From assembly GCF_028293835.1 (NCBI RefSeq), contig NZ_JAQGNX010000143.1, positions 1 through 44,353 of the forward strand: a stretch of 44,353 bases of DNA, written 5' to 3'. Of the stretch, positions 35,779 through 44,275 are shown in pieces. The position numbers and the translations under genes are program-made. The notes under the pieces are model-generated. The model searched no databases and was not told the DNA's origin. It saw only the letters and a program-made list of their open reading frames with translations. This stretch comes from Pseudomonas sp. GTDB lineage: Bacteria; Pseudomonadota; Gammaproteobacteria; Pseudomonadales; Pseudomonadaceae. The stretch's first letter is position 1. Each line of letters starts with the position of its first letter.

Positions 35779-37365
35779 TTACTCTTTAGGCTGATCTTTC
35801 ATTTTTTCTGCGATTTTTGCATCCACTGCAGCACGGATCTGATCAATGCTGAAGCTGGCCGGTTTTTGGCTGGGTGGGTATTCAATGAAGGTCTGCAAGA
35901 ACTTCGCCGATTTGGTGACTGCTACTGCGGCGAGATAAATGTTTTTGGTGCTCCAGTCATAGAACTGATCGGACACCACGTCCGCACGCTCGTAGGGGTC
36001 CATGCGCAAGTTGAGAATTTTTGGCACGCGCAGGCACACGAATGGCTCGCTCCAGACCCGGAAGCCGCCCGGTTGGCGTTGCTCACAAAACACCACTTTC
36101 CAATTGTCGAAGCGCATGGACACCAGCATGCCGTCATCGTTGAAGTAATAGAACTCGTGCCGCGCACTGGTGGGTTGTTGGCCGGTCAGGTACGGTAGCT
36201 GGTTGTAGCCGTCGAGGTGCACCTTGAACGTGGTGCCCCCAGCGGTGGGTGCCCAGCCCTTGAGCAGCTTGTCTTTGACATCGGCATCGCCTGCCGCTGC
36301 CAACAGCGTCGGGAACCAGTCCATGCCGGACATCATGTCATTGGAGACCTCCCCGGCCTTGATCTTGCCCGGCCAGCGAACAATGGCAGGCACTCGGTAA
36401 GCACCTTCCCAATTGGAGTTTTTCTCGTTACGGAAGGGCGTAGTCGCGGCGTCCGGCCAAGTGAACTGGTTGGGGCCATTGTCGGTGGTATAGACGACGA
36501 TGGTGTTATCGGCGATCTTCAGTTCGTCAACGGTCTGCAACAGTTTGCCCACATCATTATCGTGTTCAATCATACCGTCGGCATATTCGTTCCCCGGCAT
36601 GCCGCTTTGGCCTTTCATCGACTCCCGCACGTGGGTGAACGCGTGCATGCGCGTGGTGTTCATCCAGACAAAGAAAGGCTTGTTGGCCGCCACTTGTTTT
36701 TTCATGAACTCTTGAGCGGCTGCGGTGGTTTCGTCGTCAATGGTTTCCATGCGTTTGACGTTAAGCGGCCCGGTGTCCTCGATTTTGCCATCGGCGAAGC
36801 TGTGGATCACGCCACGGGGCGAGTTGGCTTTGACAAAGTCGGCGTCGTCTTTGGGCCAATAAGGGCGTTCCGGTTCTTCTTCTGCGTTGAGGTGGTACAG
36901 GTTGCCGAAGAACTCATCAAAGCCGTGGGCGGTCGGCAAGTATTCGTCGCGATCACCCAAGTGGTTCTTGCCGAATTGACCGGTGGCGTACCCCAGTCCC
37001 TTGAGCGCCTGGGCGATGGTGATGTCGCGTTTTTGCAAACCGACAGGAGCGCCCGGAATACCCACCTTCGACAGGCCCGTTCGCAGTGGCGTCTGGCCGG
37101 TGATAAAGCTGGAACGCCCGGCGGTGCAGCTGTTCTCCGCGTAATAATCGGTGAACATCGTGCCTTCTTTGGCGATTCTGTCGATGTTAGGCGTTTTGTA
37201 ACCCACCACGCCCATTGAATAGGCGCTGATATTGGTTTGCCCAATATCGTCTCCGAATATCACCAGGATATTGGGTTTTTCTGCGGCCCCGGCGGCCGCC
37301 GAAATCCCCATTACCGCCACCGCCACCAGGGCGAGTTTGGGTAGCCACTTGCGTATGCGAGTCAT
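35779..37365 (-). CDS. Secreted type I sulfatase (arylsulfatase family)
   Basis: A 528-residue sulfatase with a signal peptide (1-28, cleavage near GAA-EK). Metal-binding NILVIFGDDIG (32-42) is followed by the formylglycine segment C-T-A-G-R with Cys80, then GKNHLGD, NTTRMHAF and TTDNGPNQ as further metal and substrate residues. It should hydrolyse sulfate esters in the periplasm. The modified-Cys motif has Ala where C-x-P-x-R sulfatases have Pro; the C-x-A-x-R form is known in the family but uncommon. No formylglycine-generating enzyme gene is in the window. It follows the BatD-like gene by 138 nt in the same direction; AAGGAGCAGGTCTC precedes ATG. Sulfur-starvation control would be usual but no site was recognised. 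Confidence 0.9.
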   Translation of the reverse strand: MTRIRKWLPKLALVAVAVMGISAAAGAAEKPNILVIFGDDIGQTNISAYSMGVVGYKTPNIDRIAKEGTMFTDYYAENSCTAGRSSFITGQTPLRTGLSKVGIPGAPVGLQKRDITIAQALKGLGYATGQFGKNHLGDRDEYLPTAHGFDEFFGNLYHLNAEEEPERPYWPKDDADFVKANSPRGVIHSFADGKIEDTGPLNVKRMETIDDETTAAAQEFMKKQVAANKPFFVWMNTTRMHAFTHVRESMKGQSGMPGNEYADGMIEHDNDVGKLLQTVDELKIADNTIVVYTTDNGPNQFTWPDAATTPFRNEKNSNWEGAYRVPAIVRWPGKIKAGEVSNDMMSGMDWFPTLLAAAGDADVKDKLLKGWAPTAGGTTFKVHLDGYNQLPYLTGQQPTSARHEFYYFNDDGMLVSMRFDNWKVVFCEQRQPGGFRVWSEPFVCLRVPKILNLRMDPYERADVVSDQFYDWSTKNIYLAAVAVTKSAKFLQTFIEYPPSQKPASFSIDQIRAAVDAKIAEKMKDQPKE

Positions 37366-37444
37366 GAGACCTGCTCCTTTCTGCGCTAGCTGAAGTCGCC
37401 TTCATGCGACCAAGGGTTCTGCGGGTTTACGGTGTTGTTTTGCG

Positions 37445-37507
37445 TTATTGCGTTAACAGCAGCATCGTCGAGTAATCGCGGCAGACCCGAGGGTTGATGC
37501 CAGTCAT
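37445..37507 (-). CDS. Possible 20-residue peptide coupled to the BatD-like gene
   Basis: A short frame starts at ATG 37507 and overlaps the BatD-like TGA as ATGA, with AAGGAA 6 nt upstream. It encodes 20 residues beginning M-T-G-I-N-P and ends at TAA 37445-37447, 79 nt before the sulfatase start. The start context is better than chance would usually give, but length and lack of known relatives keep this tentative. It could be a leader peptide for the sulfatase or a start signal without product. Confidence 0.25.
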   Translation of the reverse strand: MTGINPRVCRDYSTMLLLTQ

Positions 37508-38841
37508 GGGAGTTCCTTTTTTTGACTGGGATTAAGCGGGCGCAAGTGAAAGCGCGCTGCGTTGTGTCGCGGGTGTAAAGCAGATCGGTCACGCAGCTTG
37601 GGTAATTCGTTCTTCAACTGTTGCAGGGCGCGCGGGCCATCGGGCTTTTGGCCATAACAGGCGCGAAGCAATCGTTGCAGATGCAGGCTCAGCGGTGATT
37701 GAGGCGAATCGACCAGGCCCAGTAGGCCGAGTTGTTGCTGACTGCGATGGGCCCAGAGATACAGGGCGCTGAGTTGGGGAGGGGATTGCTCCAGTTGCTC
37801 CGGAATCTGCTGCCAGGCGTAATCGGCAGAGGCCAGCCAGGTTAACTGTCGGGCGCTGCGCCAGCCTTGCCAGCAATGCCGGCCGCGCTGCCACCCTGTC
37901 CGGGCAAAGAAGCCCAATGCGCCCAGGATGATTAATGTGCAAACCAGGCCTAACCAGTGGCGTGACAGATGGAAGCGGCTTTCCTCACCCAGTTGCTGCA
38001 GGTCGGCGGCGACAGAAAATACTGGCTTAAACAGGCTGCCACTGAATGCTTCGAAGTCGATGGCGGGAACAGAGGCCATGCGCACTTGTTTGGCGTCGAT
38101 GTCCCACCATTTCAGTTGTATCGCCGGAAGGCTGAACGTGCCTGGGTGGTCGATTCGGTAGCTGGCCGAATCCACACGTTGCGCACCGCTCAGGTTGCCA
38201 CGGCCGTCGTCGAGGGATTTGATTTGCGGATCAGCCAAATAGCGCCGCAGGTGCTGCACCTCAACCAATGCAGGAATGGGCAGCGACAGCGCCAGTGCGC
38301 CATCGACTTGCAGCGTCAGCTCTCGGGTAATGCTGTCGCCGATGCGCAAAGGGTCGGCAGAACGTCGCAACTGTTGGCTGAAACGCAGGCCGCGGGCTGC
38401 CAGAACGGTTTCCCCGGGGCTGAATCCAGGGGGTAGTTGCGCATTAAAACTGATGGGTTCGCTGTGTGCGGTTTGTTCCGCGTTGGCTTGACCGGGCGTG
38501 ACACGCACCGACAGCGCCGGGATGTCGAATGCTTGGGCCACGCTGGGCGTGATCAAGTAGGTATAGCGCAGGCCGAACAGCGTTTTGCCCTCCACGGTTT
38601 GGGTCAGGTGTTGCGCTTCGCCACCGGGTGGAATCACCGTTGCGCCGGATAATGTCAGTTCCGGCAGCTGCGGTGCGCCGGTAAACCAGGTGTCTACCAG
38701 CACGTCCACTTGCAATTGCAACGTGGCGCCGACCACTACCGGGTTACTGCCGCTCAGGTGCGCTTGAACCCGCAGTTGCGGCTCGGCGGCCCAGATGAAG
38801 GTGGACAGCAGACAGTAGGCCAACGCCCATGGGTGCTTCAT
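37504..38841 (-). CDS. BatD-like protein (oxygen-tolerance family)
   Basis: A 445-residue protein with a signal peptide (1-18, ending W-A-A), two or more Ig-like beta domains (about 20-280), one membrane helix (about 308-328, LGLVCTLIILGALGFFA) and a basic cytoplasmic tail with helical content. This is the BatD layout. BatD proteins accompany MoxR-VWA operons and are thought to hold the complex to periplasmic clients; the molecular job is not known. It overlaps the VWA-TPR gene by 4 nt (ATGA) and closes the MoxR operon core. Confidence 0.8.
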   Translation of the reverse strand: MKHPWALAYCLLSTFIWAAEPQLRVQAHLSGSNPVVVGATLQLQVDVLVDTWFTGAPQLPELTLSGATVIPPGGEAQHLTQTVEGKTLFGLRYTYLITPSVAQAFDIPALSVRVTPGQANAEQTAHSEPISFNAQLPPGFSPGETVLAARGLRFSQQLRRSADPLRIGDSITRELTLQVDGALALSLPIPALVEVQHLRRYLADPQIKSLDDGRGNLSGAQRVDSASYRIDHPGTFSLPAIQLKWWDIDAKQVRMASVPAIDFEAFSGSLFKPVFSVAADLQQLGEESRFHLSRHWLGLVCTLIILGALGFFARTGWQRGRHCWQGWRSARQLTWLASADYAWQQIPEQLEQSPPQLSALYLWAHRSQQQLGLLGLVDSPQSPLSLHLQRLLRACYGQKPDGPRALQQLKNELPKLRDRSALHPRHNAARFHLRPLNPSQKKELP

Positions 38842-40445
38842 GGTGCGGCCCCCGATACCTTGGCAGGTTGCGCTGCGGCCTGATCTTGCAGGCTGAATTT
38901 TTGTTTAAGAAACCGGGCCGGGGAAGTCGTCAAATTTTGCAGCCAACGCTCATCCGACGCGGCTTGTGGGGTTTGCAGTTTCCGCGTCTGGCCTTTGCCC
39001 GGAGCTTTATCGAACTTGACCTCGTCGGGTTTTATCTCAGGGGCGTCTTGCTGCGCTTGTTCATAGTCTTTTTGCAGGGCGACGGCCAAGGCTAGGTTGG
39101 CTGACGCCTCAGGGAAGGAATTTTGCAGTTTCAGTGCGTGGGTGTAAGCCGCAATGGCTTGATCGAATTTGAAGCGGCGGGTGTAGATGTTTCCCAGGTA
39201 AAAATAGGCCGGCGCAGTGTCCAGTTGAGCAAAGCTCGCCAGTGCCAAATCGTAATCGGCAGCGTTGTAGGCGGCGATGGCTTTCCAATACGGGTTGGAA
39301 AACTCTGTGGCCGCAACGGGGAAGTGCCGATGTTCAAAATCCCAGCGGCCTTGCTGGTCAGGGGTGAAAAACGCGTCGGTCAACGCTCCGGCCTGAACGG
39401 TTGCGGGTTGCAAAGTGAAACCGAGTGAAAACAGCAGAGCGGCGGCCCAGTTCAGGCTCCATCCACGTCGTACGCTGAAAAATGCAATCAGCAACAGTGG
39501 CCAGCTCAGCCAGTAACCGACATCTTTCCATTGCAGAGGGTGTTGTTGATCGCTGGCAGACTGAAAATGCCGTTGCGCGTGCAGCTCAATCCAGTCCAGA
39601 TCGTCGTGGGTGTCAGGGTTCAAGCTGCCAAGCGGGGCATCGGTAACGTTAGCCAGTTGTTTCAATCCCTGGGCGTCGAAACGGCCAATGATCGGGCGGC
39701 CGTTGCTGTCGGTACGTATCTGCCCCGATGGGTCGTGAACAATTCCGCCTTGTGCGCTGCCAACGGCCAGAATCAGCACCTGCAGTTGGCTGTCGTCCAA
39801 CTGTTTGCCCAGCGTCGGAAACTGGGTCGCATCGGCGCCATCGGTGATCAGCAGCAGCGAACCGGGTTGTTTTTCCGCCGTTAACAAGCGCTGGGCCTGG
39901 TCGATAACCGCAGAGGCATTTTTGCCTTGGCGCTCGATCAGCCCGCTAGACAGGGCCTGTACAAAACTGTCGAGCAGCGCTGGGTCGTCGGTGGGCGGAA
40001 GTACCAAATGCGCGCTGCCGGCATAAACCATCAGTCCGGTACGAGCGCCTTTGCGCCGCTGGATAAGGTCTTGAATTTTGTGTTTCGCCGCTTCAAGGCG
40101 CGTGGGTTTAACGTCGTCGGCGTCCATGGAGGGCGACAAGTCCAGCGCGACGATCAATGGCGCCAGGTTCTCGAGAAAGTCCGGTCGATCCTGTTCCCAT
40201 GTTGGCCCGGCCGCCGCCAGGGCGCCAATGATCAAAAGGGAACTGGCCACATGCATCGGACGCAACCAGTGTGAGTCTTGCGGGGTGGTTAATAGATGAG
40301 GCAATAAGTGTTCAGCAATGTTGCCGCGCAAACGACGTTGCAGGTCATGGCATCGACGCCATATCAATGGCAGCGCGATTCCGGCCAATGCTAATAACAG
40401 CCAAACGGGACGCAGAACATGCAGCTGACTGAGATCGATATCCAT
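38838..40445 (-). CDS. VWA and TPR domain membrane protein (BatB/BatC-like fusion)
   Basis: A 535-residue protein. Hydrophobic helices lie at about 12-28 and 66-80, a von Willebrand A domain at about 95-260 with the MIDAS motif DLSPS (102-106) and LLLITDGAD, two further helices near 308-345, and TPRs at about 375-450 (YNAADYDLALASFAQLD, IAAYTHALKLQNSFPEAS). The basic C-terminal tail is Lys- and Gln-rich. It combines what BatB (VWA) and BatC (TPR) do in other bacteria. The VWA domain should bind a client or partner through its metal site; the TPRs may link to the complex. Starts 1 nt after the upstream VWA gene's stop. Confidence 0.87.
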   Translation of the reverse strand: MDIDLSQLHVLRPVWLLLALAGIALPLIWRRCHDLQRRLRGNIAEHLLPHLLTTPQDSHWLRPMHVASSLLIIGALAAAGPTWEQDRPDFLENLAPLIVALDLSPSMDADDVKPTRLEAAKHKIQDLIQRRKGARTGLMVYAGSAHLVLPPTDDPALLDSFVQALSSGLIERQGKNASAVIDQAQRLLTAEKQPGSLLLITDGADATQFPTLGKQLDDSQLQVLILAVGSAQGGIVHDPSGQIRTDSNGRPIIGRFDAQGLKQLANVTDAPLGSLNPDTHDDLDWIELHAQRHFQSASDQQHPLQWKDVGYWLSWPLLLIAFFSVRRGWSLNWAAALLFSLGFTLQPATVQAGALTDAFFTPDQQGRWDFEHRHFPVAATEFSNPYWKAIAAYNAADYDLALASFAQLDTAPAYFYLGNIYTRRFKFDQAIAAYTHALKLQNSFPEASANLALAVALQKDYEQAQQDAPEIKPDEVKFDKAPGKGQTRKLQTPQAASDERWLQNLTTSPARFLKQKFSLQDQAAAQPAKVSGAAP

Positions 40446-40446
40446 C

Positions 40447-41439
40447 TCAGCCCTCCCGCGCAGTAGAGGGTGCCACCAGGCGTGTGCTCAGCAGGGCGAT
40501 CAGGTGGTAGACAAACAGCAGCATAATGGCGGCGCCCAACGGCCACCAAAATAAGTCACGTTTGGGTTGATGGCTGAACACCTTCACCTGATGAGGGGTG
40601 ATTTGGTCGAGGGTGGCGTATACCTCATCCAGTCCATGCAGGTTCTCGGCACGGAAAAATTGTCCGCCAGTGGCGGCAGCAATGCGTTGCAGCGCTTGCA
40701 GATTGACTTTGTCCTCACCGGTGCCATTGGGGTCACCAATGCCGATGGTATGAATAACTACACCTTTGGCCGCGGCTATGGACGCCGCATGGTCGGGGGT
40801 GATGGCGCTGCTGGTATCGTTGCCGTCGGTCAACAGGATCACGACTTTCTGCGGCTCCTTGGCTTGGTCGAGGAGTTTCAAACTCAAACCGATGGCATCG
40901 CCGATGGCGGTGTTGGGACCTGCCATGCCGATCCCGGTTTCATCCAGCAGAATCGACAGGCTGCTGTGATCCAGGGTCAAGGGCGCCTGGGGGTATGCAC
41001 CGGTGCCGAATACGATTAAACCGAGGCGATCATCCTTGCGCTGATCGATGAAGCCATGCACCACCTGCTTGACCGCCGTCAGCCGGTTGATTTGCTGTCC
41101 ATCGCTGCCGGTGAAATCGGCGGTTTCCATGGACTGCGAAATATCGATCGCCAACATCAGGTCGCGCACCGGTTGCTGGCGTTCGATAGGTTGTTCAATC
41201 CACACCGGGCGTGACACTGCTATTAATAGCAGCGACCAGACCAGTACGTTGAGCAGCAGTTGCCGCAGGTTGTGGCCGCTACCGGGTTGATTGGGGGTTT
41301 GTCCAACGGCCAGGCTCATGGCGGCGAAAAACGGTACGCGGACAGCGTTGCGGGCTTCTCGGTAATCAGGCAGGTAGCGGTAGCCAATCCACGGCAATGG
41401 CAGCAGAAGCAACAGCCATGGGTAATCAAGCTGCCACAT
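40447..41439 (-). CDS. VWA domain membrane protein (BatA-like)
   Basis: A 330-residue protein with two N-terminal helices (about 7-19, 60-76), a von Willebrand A domain (about 92-270) with MIDAS DISQS (99-103), a second metal residue in GIGMAGPNTAIGDA and LLTDGNDTSSA, and a C-terminal helix (about 298-318). BatA-like proteins sit in the inner membrane with the VWA domain exposed and work with MoxR ATPases. The start overlaps the DUF4381 gene by 14 nt, indicating coupled translation. Confidence 0.9.
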   Translation of the reverse strand: MWQLDYPWLLLLLPLPWIGYRYLPDYREARNAVRVPFFAAMSLAVGQTPNQPGSGHNLRQLLLNVLVWSLLLIAVSRPVWIEQPIERQQPVRDLMLAIDISQSMETADFTGSDGQQINRLTAVKQVVHGFIDQRKDDRLGLIVFGTGAYPQAPLTLDHSSLSILLDETGIGMAGPNTAIGDAIGLSLKLLDQAKEPQKVVILLTDGNDTSSAITPDHAASIAAAKGVVIHTIGIGDPNGTGEDKVNLQALQRIAAATGGQFFRAENLHGLDEVYATLDQITPHQVKVFSHQPKRDLFWWPLGAAIMLLFVYHLIALLSTRLVAPSTAREG

Positions 41440-41926
41440 GATGGTGCTCCACCCAGCGTTGGCATTGGCTCAGCAACCGTTGGCGTTGCACGGCGGATAA
41501 AGCTTGCAGCTGTGCATCCGGCGCGTAAGCAAGGTGGGCCAGTTGTTGGCTGAAATCGGCAGGCAGCGTTTCGTGGCTGTGGCGGGCGAGGAACTGTTGC
41601 CATGCGCCGCCGCTCAGGGTGGCAACCAGGGGTTCGCCGGGCATCGACAATGCCACGCGTTTGAGCACTTCCGGCAGTTCGCGCAGGGCCGTCAGTTGGC
41701 CGCTGTCGTTGGTCAGCGCCCGCTGCAGTTGGGCAAGGCGGGCGAGGGCGTCGCGTCGGTAAGCATCGCGGTGCCATTGCTGGTAACGTCGAATGGCCCA
41801 CAGTGTCAACCCCAGCACGATAATCAATAGTAACGCGGCCCAGCCCCAGGTTTGGGGCATATAGCTTACGGGGGGCGCAAGGGCCAACTCCTTCAGTTGA
41901 ACAATGCTCGGCGCCGCGCTGCTCAT
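41426..41926 (-). CDS. DUF4381 membrane protein
   Basis: A 166-residue protein with one membrane helix near residues 28-46 (WAALLLIIVLGLTLWAIRRY) and a helical cytoplasmic domain holding LARLAQLQRAL, LPEVLKRVALS and HETLPADFSQQLAHLAYAP. This is the DUF4381 pattern. The family occurs almost only between DUF58 and VWA genes of MoxR operons; its function is not established, and a linker or adaptor role is plausible. Overlaps the DUF58 gene by 4 nt (ATGA). Confidence 0.85.
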   Translation of the reverse strand: MSSAAPSIVQLKELALAPPVSYMPQTWGWAALLLIIVLGLTLWAIRRYQQWHRDAYRRDALARLAQLQRALTNDSGQLTALRELPEVLKRVALSMPGEPLVATLSGGAWQQFLARHSHETLPADFSQQLAHLAYAPDAQLQALSAVQRQRLLSQCQRWVEHHHVAA

Positions 41927-42873
41927 CGTCGTGCGCCCCCACGTTTGCCCAGTTCGGCGCGCAATTGTTCCGGGGCGTCGAATTCGGTGCTGAACATCAT
42001 CAGCGGTACCTGGCTGCGGCGCAGCAGCGAAGCAACGTCCTTGAGACGGCCACTGAGAAAGTCACCCAAGGGTTGCTGCACCTGTCGATGCTCGACCGCC
42101 AGCTCGACTTGCAACTGGCCTTGGGTGACCAGCAACCGGCCTTTGGCAGGAAGTTTCAGGGCCAATGGGTCATAGACTTGCATGGCGATCACATCGTTAT
42201 GTGCCGCCAATTGACGCATCAGTTGCAGAGTGCGTGGACCGATGCCGGCAAAATCACTGACGATGCAGATCAGGTGATCATGACCGGCAACGTTCAAACA
42301 GTGCTGCAAGACTTTGTCGAGCTGATCTTCGCCTTCGCTGTCTGGATTTGCGGCGTCCAGCGCTTGATTCTGCTGGACCATTTTCGAGCACAACGCCTCG
42401 ATGCGCTTACGGCTGCGCAGCGGGGCGAGGCTATCGATACGCTGATCGTTAAACACCAGTCCGCCGACGCGGTCACCAGCATGAAATACCGTCCACGCCG
42501 CGAGCGAGCCGAGCTTGGCGGCGAGGGCAGATTTGAAGCTGCGTTTTGAGCCAAAGAACATCGACATACGCTGATCGACCAAGATCAACGCGGGTCGGTC
42601 GCGCTCTTCGGTGAAGGTACGCACTACGGGTTTGCCGGTACGCAGCGAGGCGCGCCAGTCTAAATGCCGTAAATCATCCCCGGGTTGATAGCGCCGCAAC
42701 TCATCGAAATTCAGCCCACGCCCCCGCAGCCGTGATGCATGGTTACCGGCCAAAATGCTGCCCTGTGGCTGGCGCGCTATAAAGCTCAAATCCCGAGCGT
42801 TGAACTCCAGGGCCATTAGCTGCGCCAGTGATACATACACCAAGCCATCCGGATCCTTTCGTTGAGCCTGCAT
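41923..42873 (-). CDS. DUF58 protein of the MoxR operon
   Basis: A 316-residue soluble protein. The DUF58 signature RRYQPGDDLRHLDWRAS (60-76) is exact, followed by a VWA-like fold with ALILVDQRMSM (about 91-101) and CIVSDFAGIG (about 192-201). DUF58 proteins are regular partners of MoxR ATPases; their VWA-like domain often lacks a full MIDAS, as seems true here. Starts 14 nt after the MoxR stop with AAGGAG upstream. Likely an adaptor in the complex; the precise role is unknown. Confidence 0.88.
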   Translation of the reverse strand: MQAQRKDPDGLVYVSLAQLMALEFNARDLSFIARQPQGSILAGNHASRLRGRGLNFDELRRYQPGDDLRHLDWRASLRTGKPVVRTFTEERDRPALILVDQRMSMFFGSKRSFKSALAAKLGSLAAWTVFHAGDRVGGLVFNDQRIDSLAPLRSRKRIEALCSKMVQQNQALDAANPDSEGEDQLDKVLQHCLNVAGHDHLICIVSDFAGIGPRTLQLMRQLAAHNDVIAMQVYDPLALKLPAKGRLLVTQGQLQVELAVEHRQVQQPLGDFLSGRLKDVASLLRRSQVPLMMFSTEFDAPEQLRAELGKRGGARR

Positions 42874-42887
42874 GGTGCTGCTCCTTG

Positions 42888-43865
42888 TCAGGCGGGAATA
42901 GCCACTTTGTCCAATAGCCGCTCAAGCACCTGATCAGCCCCGACGCCATCGACGACCGCGTCGTAACTCAATTGCAGGCGGTGCCTTAATACCGGGTACA
43001 GCACGGCGCGCACGTTGTCCGGTGAGACGAAATCCTGTCCTTGCAGCCAAGCGTCGGCCCGGGCGCAACGGTCCAGGCCAATTCCACCGCGTGGGCTGGC
43101 GCCAATGGCGATCCAGCGGGCGAGGTCCGCGTCGTAGTCGCGTGGATGACGGGTGGCGTTGATCAAGTCGATGATGTAGCGATCAATGGCCGGCGAGACA
43201 TGTATTGCGCCGACCTCTCTGCGTGCGGCAAATACCACGTCTTGGGCCAAAGCAAATGGGCGGGATACCTTTCCGGCTTCGATAAACTGCTCTTCTTCAC
43301 GGAGTAAACGCAGCACCTGTCCCTCGTCTTCGGGTTTGGGGTAATCAAGCAACACCTTGATTAAGAAGCGGTCCATTTGCGCTTCGGGTAGCGGGTAAGT
43401 GCCTTCTTGTTCGATGGGATTTTGCGTGGCGATGACGATGAACAGTTCTGGCAGACGGTGACTTTCGCCGGCCACGGTAATTTGCCGCTCCTCCATGGCT
43501 TCCAGTAGCGCGGCCTGGACCTTGGCCGGTGCACGGTTAATCTCGTCCGCAAGGATCAAATTGCCAAACAACGGGCCTGGCTGGAAGCGAATCTGATGTT
43601 CGCCTGCGACTTGGTGCAGCACTTCAGCACCGGTGATGTCGGACGGTAAAAGGTCAGGGGTGAACTGGATGCGGCTCATTTTTGCGTCCAAGTGCTTGGC
43701 CAGGGCTTTTACAGTTCGTGTCTTGGCCAGCCCCGGCAAGCTTTCCAGCAGGACGTGACCATTGGCCAACAGCCCGATGATGATCTGACGGATCACCTGG
43801 TCTTGTCCCAACACGGCCTCGGCAATGCTGGCTTGCAGGGCATTAATGTCGCTAAGTGCCGTCAT
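42888..43865 (-). CDS. MoxR-family AAA+ ATPase
   Basis: A 325-residue AAA+ protein. Walker A is ESLPGLAKT (41-49), Walker B LILADEINRAP (103-113) and sensor 1 FIVIATQNPIEQEG. The Arg finger lies in AQMDRF, with a helical lid at the C-terminal end (about 220-320) containing ASPRGGIGLDRCARADA as the sensor 2 region. MoxR ATPases act as metallo-chaperones or remodelers that, with VWA proteins, insert cofactors or activate enzymes. As first gene of the co-oriented set it should power a reaction on a periplasmic or membrane client; the sulfatase and octaheme cytochrome downstream are the obvious candidates, by inference. Confidence 0.92.
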   Translation of the reverse strand: MTALSDINALQASIAEAVLGQDQVIRQIIIGLLANGHVLLESLPGLAKTRTVKALAKHLDAKMSRIQFTPDLLPSDITGAEVLHQVAGEHQIRFQPGPLFGNLILADEINRAPAKVQAALLEAMEERQITVAGESHRLPELFIVIATQNPIEQEGTYPLPEAQMDRFLIKVLLDYPKPEDEGQVLRLLREEEQFIEAGKVSRPFALAQDVVFAARREVGAIHVSPAIDRYIIDLINATRHPRDYDADLARWIAIGASPRGGIGLDRCARADAWLQGQDFVSPDNVRAVLYPVLRHRLQLSYDAVVDGVGADQVLERLLDKVAIPA

Positions 43866-43943
43866 GGAGCGTTCCTTGGGAGTGAGCGGTGGACGCGTCC
43901 CAACGGAACAGGTCGTTCCTTGCTGTCTCGCTCGGGTGTTTCA

Positions 43944-44036
43944 TCAACATAAGCGAATGAGCCGTTGAGCAGCAGAAGGGTCATGGGCGAGAAGAGCAGG
44001 GGCGAGGACTTGGGTGGTGCGGCATTTGCGGTCCAT
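43944..44036 (-). CDS. Possible 30-residue leader peptide upstream of moxR
   Basis: A short frame from ATG 44036 to TGA 43944-43946 has AGGAT 7 nt upstream and would encode 30 residues, rich in Ala and Leu, ending L-I-R-L-C. It stops 78 nt before the moxR start. An overlapping frame (ATG 43984 to 43862) ends as ATGA with moxR but has no ribosome site. Neither resembles a known family; this is listed because of the ribosome site only. Confidence 0.2.
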   Translation of the reverse strand: MDRKCRTTQVLAPALLAHDPSAAQRLIRLC

Positions 44037-44247
44037 GACGAATCCTGTTTAAAGCATGAAGGTCGGAATAACCGGGATAAGAAAGGCGTAATGGCATGCT
44101 CCGGCTCCCTGCAAACGCGGTGATCCACGTGTCCGTTACAATTGGGATTGGCGGTGATCAAAAGCTAGCAGCGATCCTCCAATATTCCAGTAATTGACTG
44201 GATAATCAGAATTCTCCCGTCAATCTCAGATTAAGTTGGATTAACCC
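44037..44247. other. Divergent spacer between moxR operon and right-edge promoter
   Basis: No gene is seen. An inverted repeat TCCAGT-AATTG-ACTGGA (44186-44202) could be an operator. On the minus strand TTGATC and TGTAAC are separated by 15 nt around 44135-44165 and may form the moxR promoter, a weak match. The stretch 44155-44247 is A/T-rich, as expected upstream of a strong promoter. Confidence 0.4.
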
Positions 44248-44275
44248 TTGACGTAACTTTTTCCGGGCCTATAAT
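44248..44275 (+). promoter_or_regulatory. Strong sigma70 promoter, probably of an rRNA operon beyond the window
   Basis: TTGACG (44248-44253), 16 nt, TATAAT (44270-44275), followed by a short C-rich discriminator and a leader with GAAACGGAAACTCCTTGG at 44299-44316. A/T-rich sequence precedes it. The leader resembles, from memory, those before Pseudomonas 16S rRNA genes. The promoter itself is plain; the rRNA link is inferred and no rRNA sequence is inside the window. Confidence 0.6.

Noticed and set aside
36217..37218. 333-codon plus-strand frame opposite the sulfatase
   Set aside because: Antisense to a sulfatase with signal peptide and all metal motifs; it mirrors its codons.
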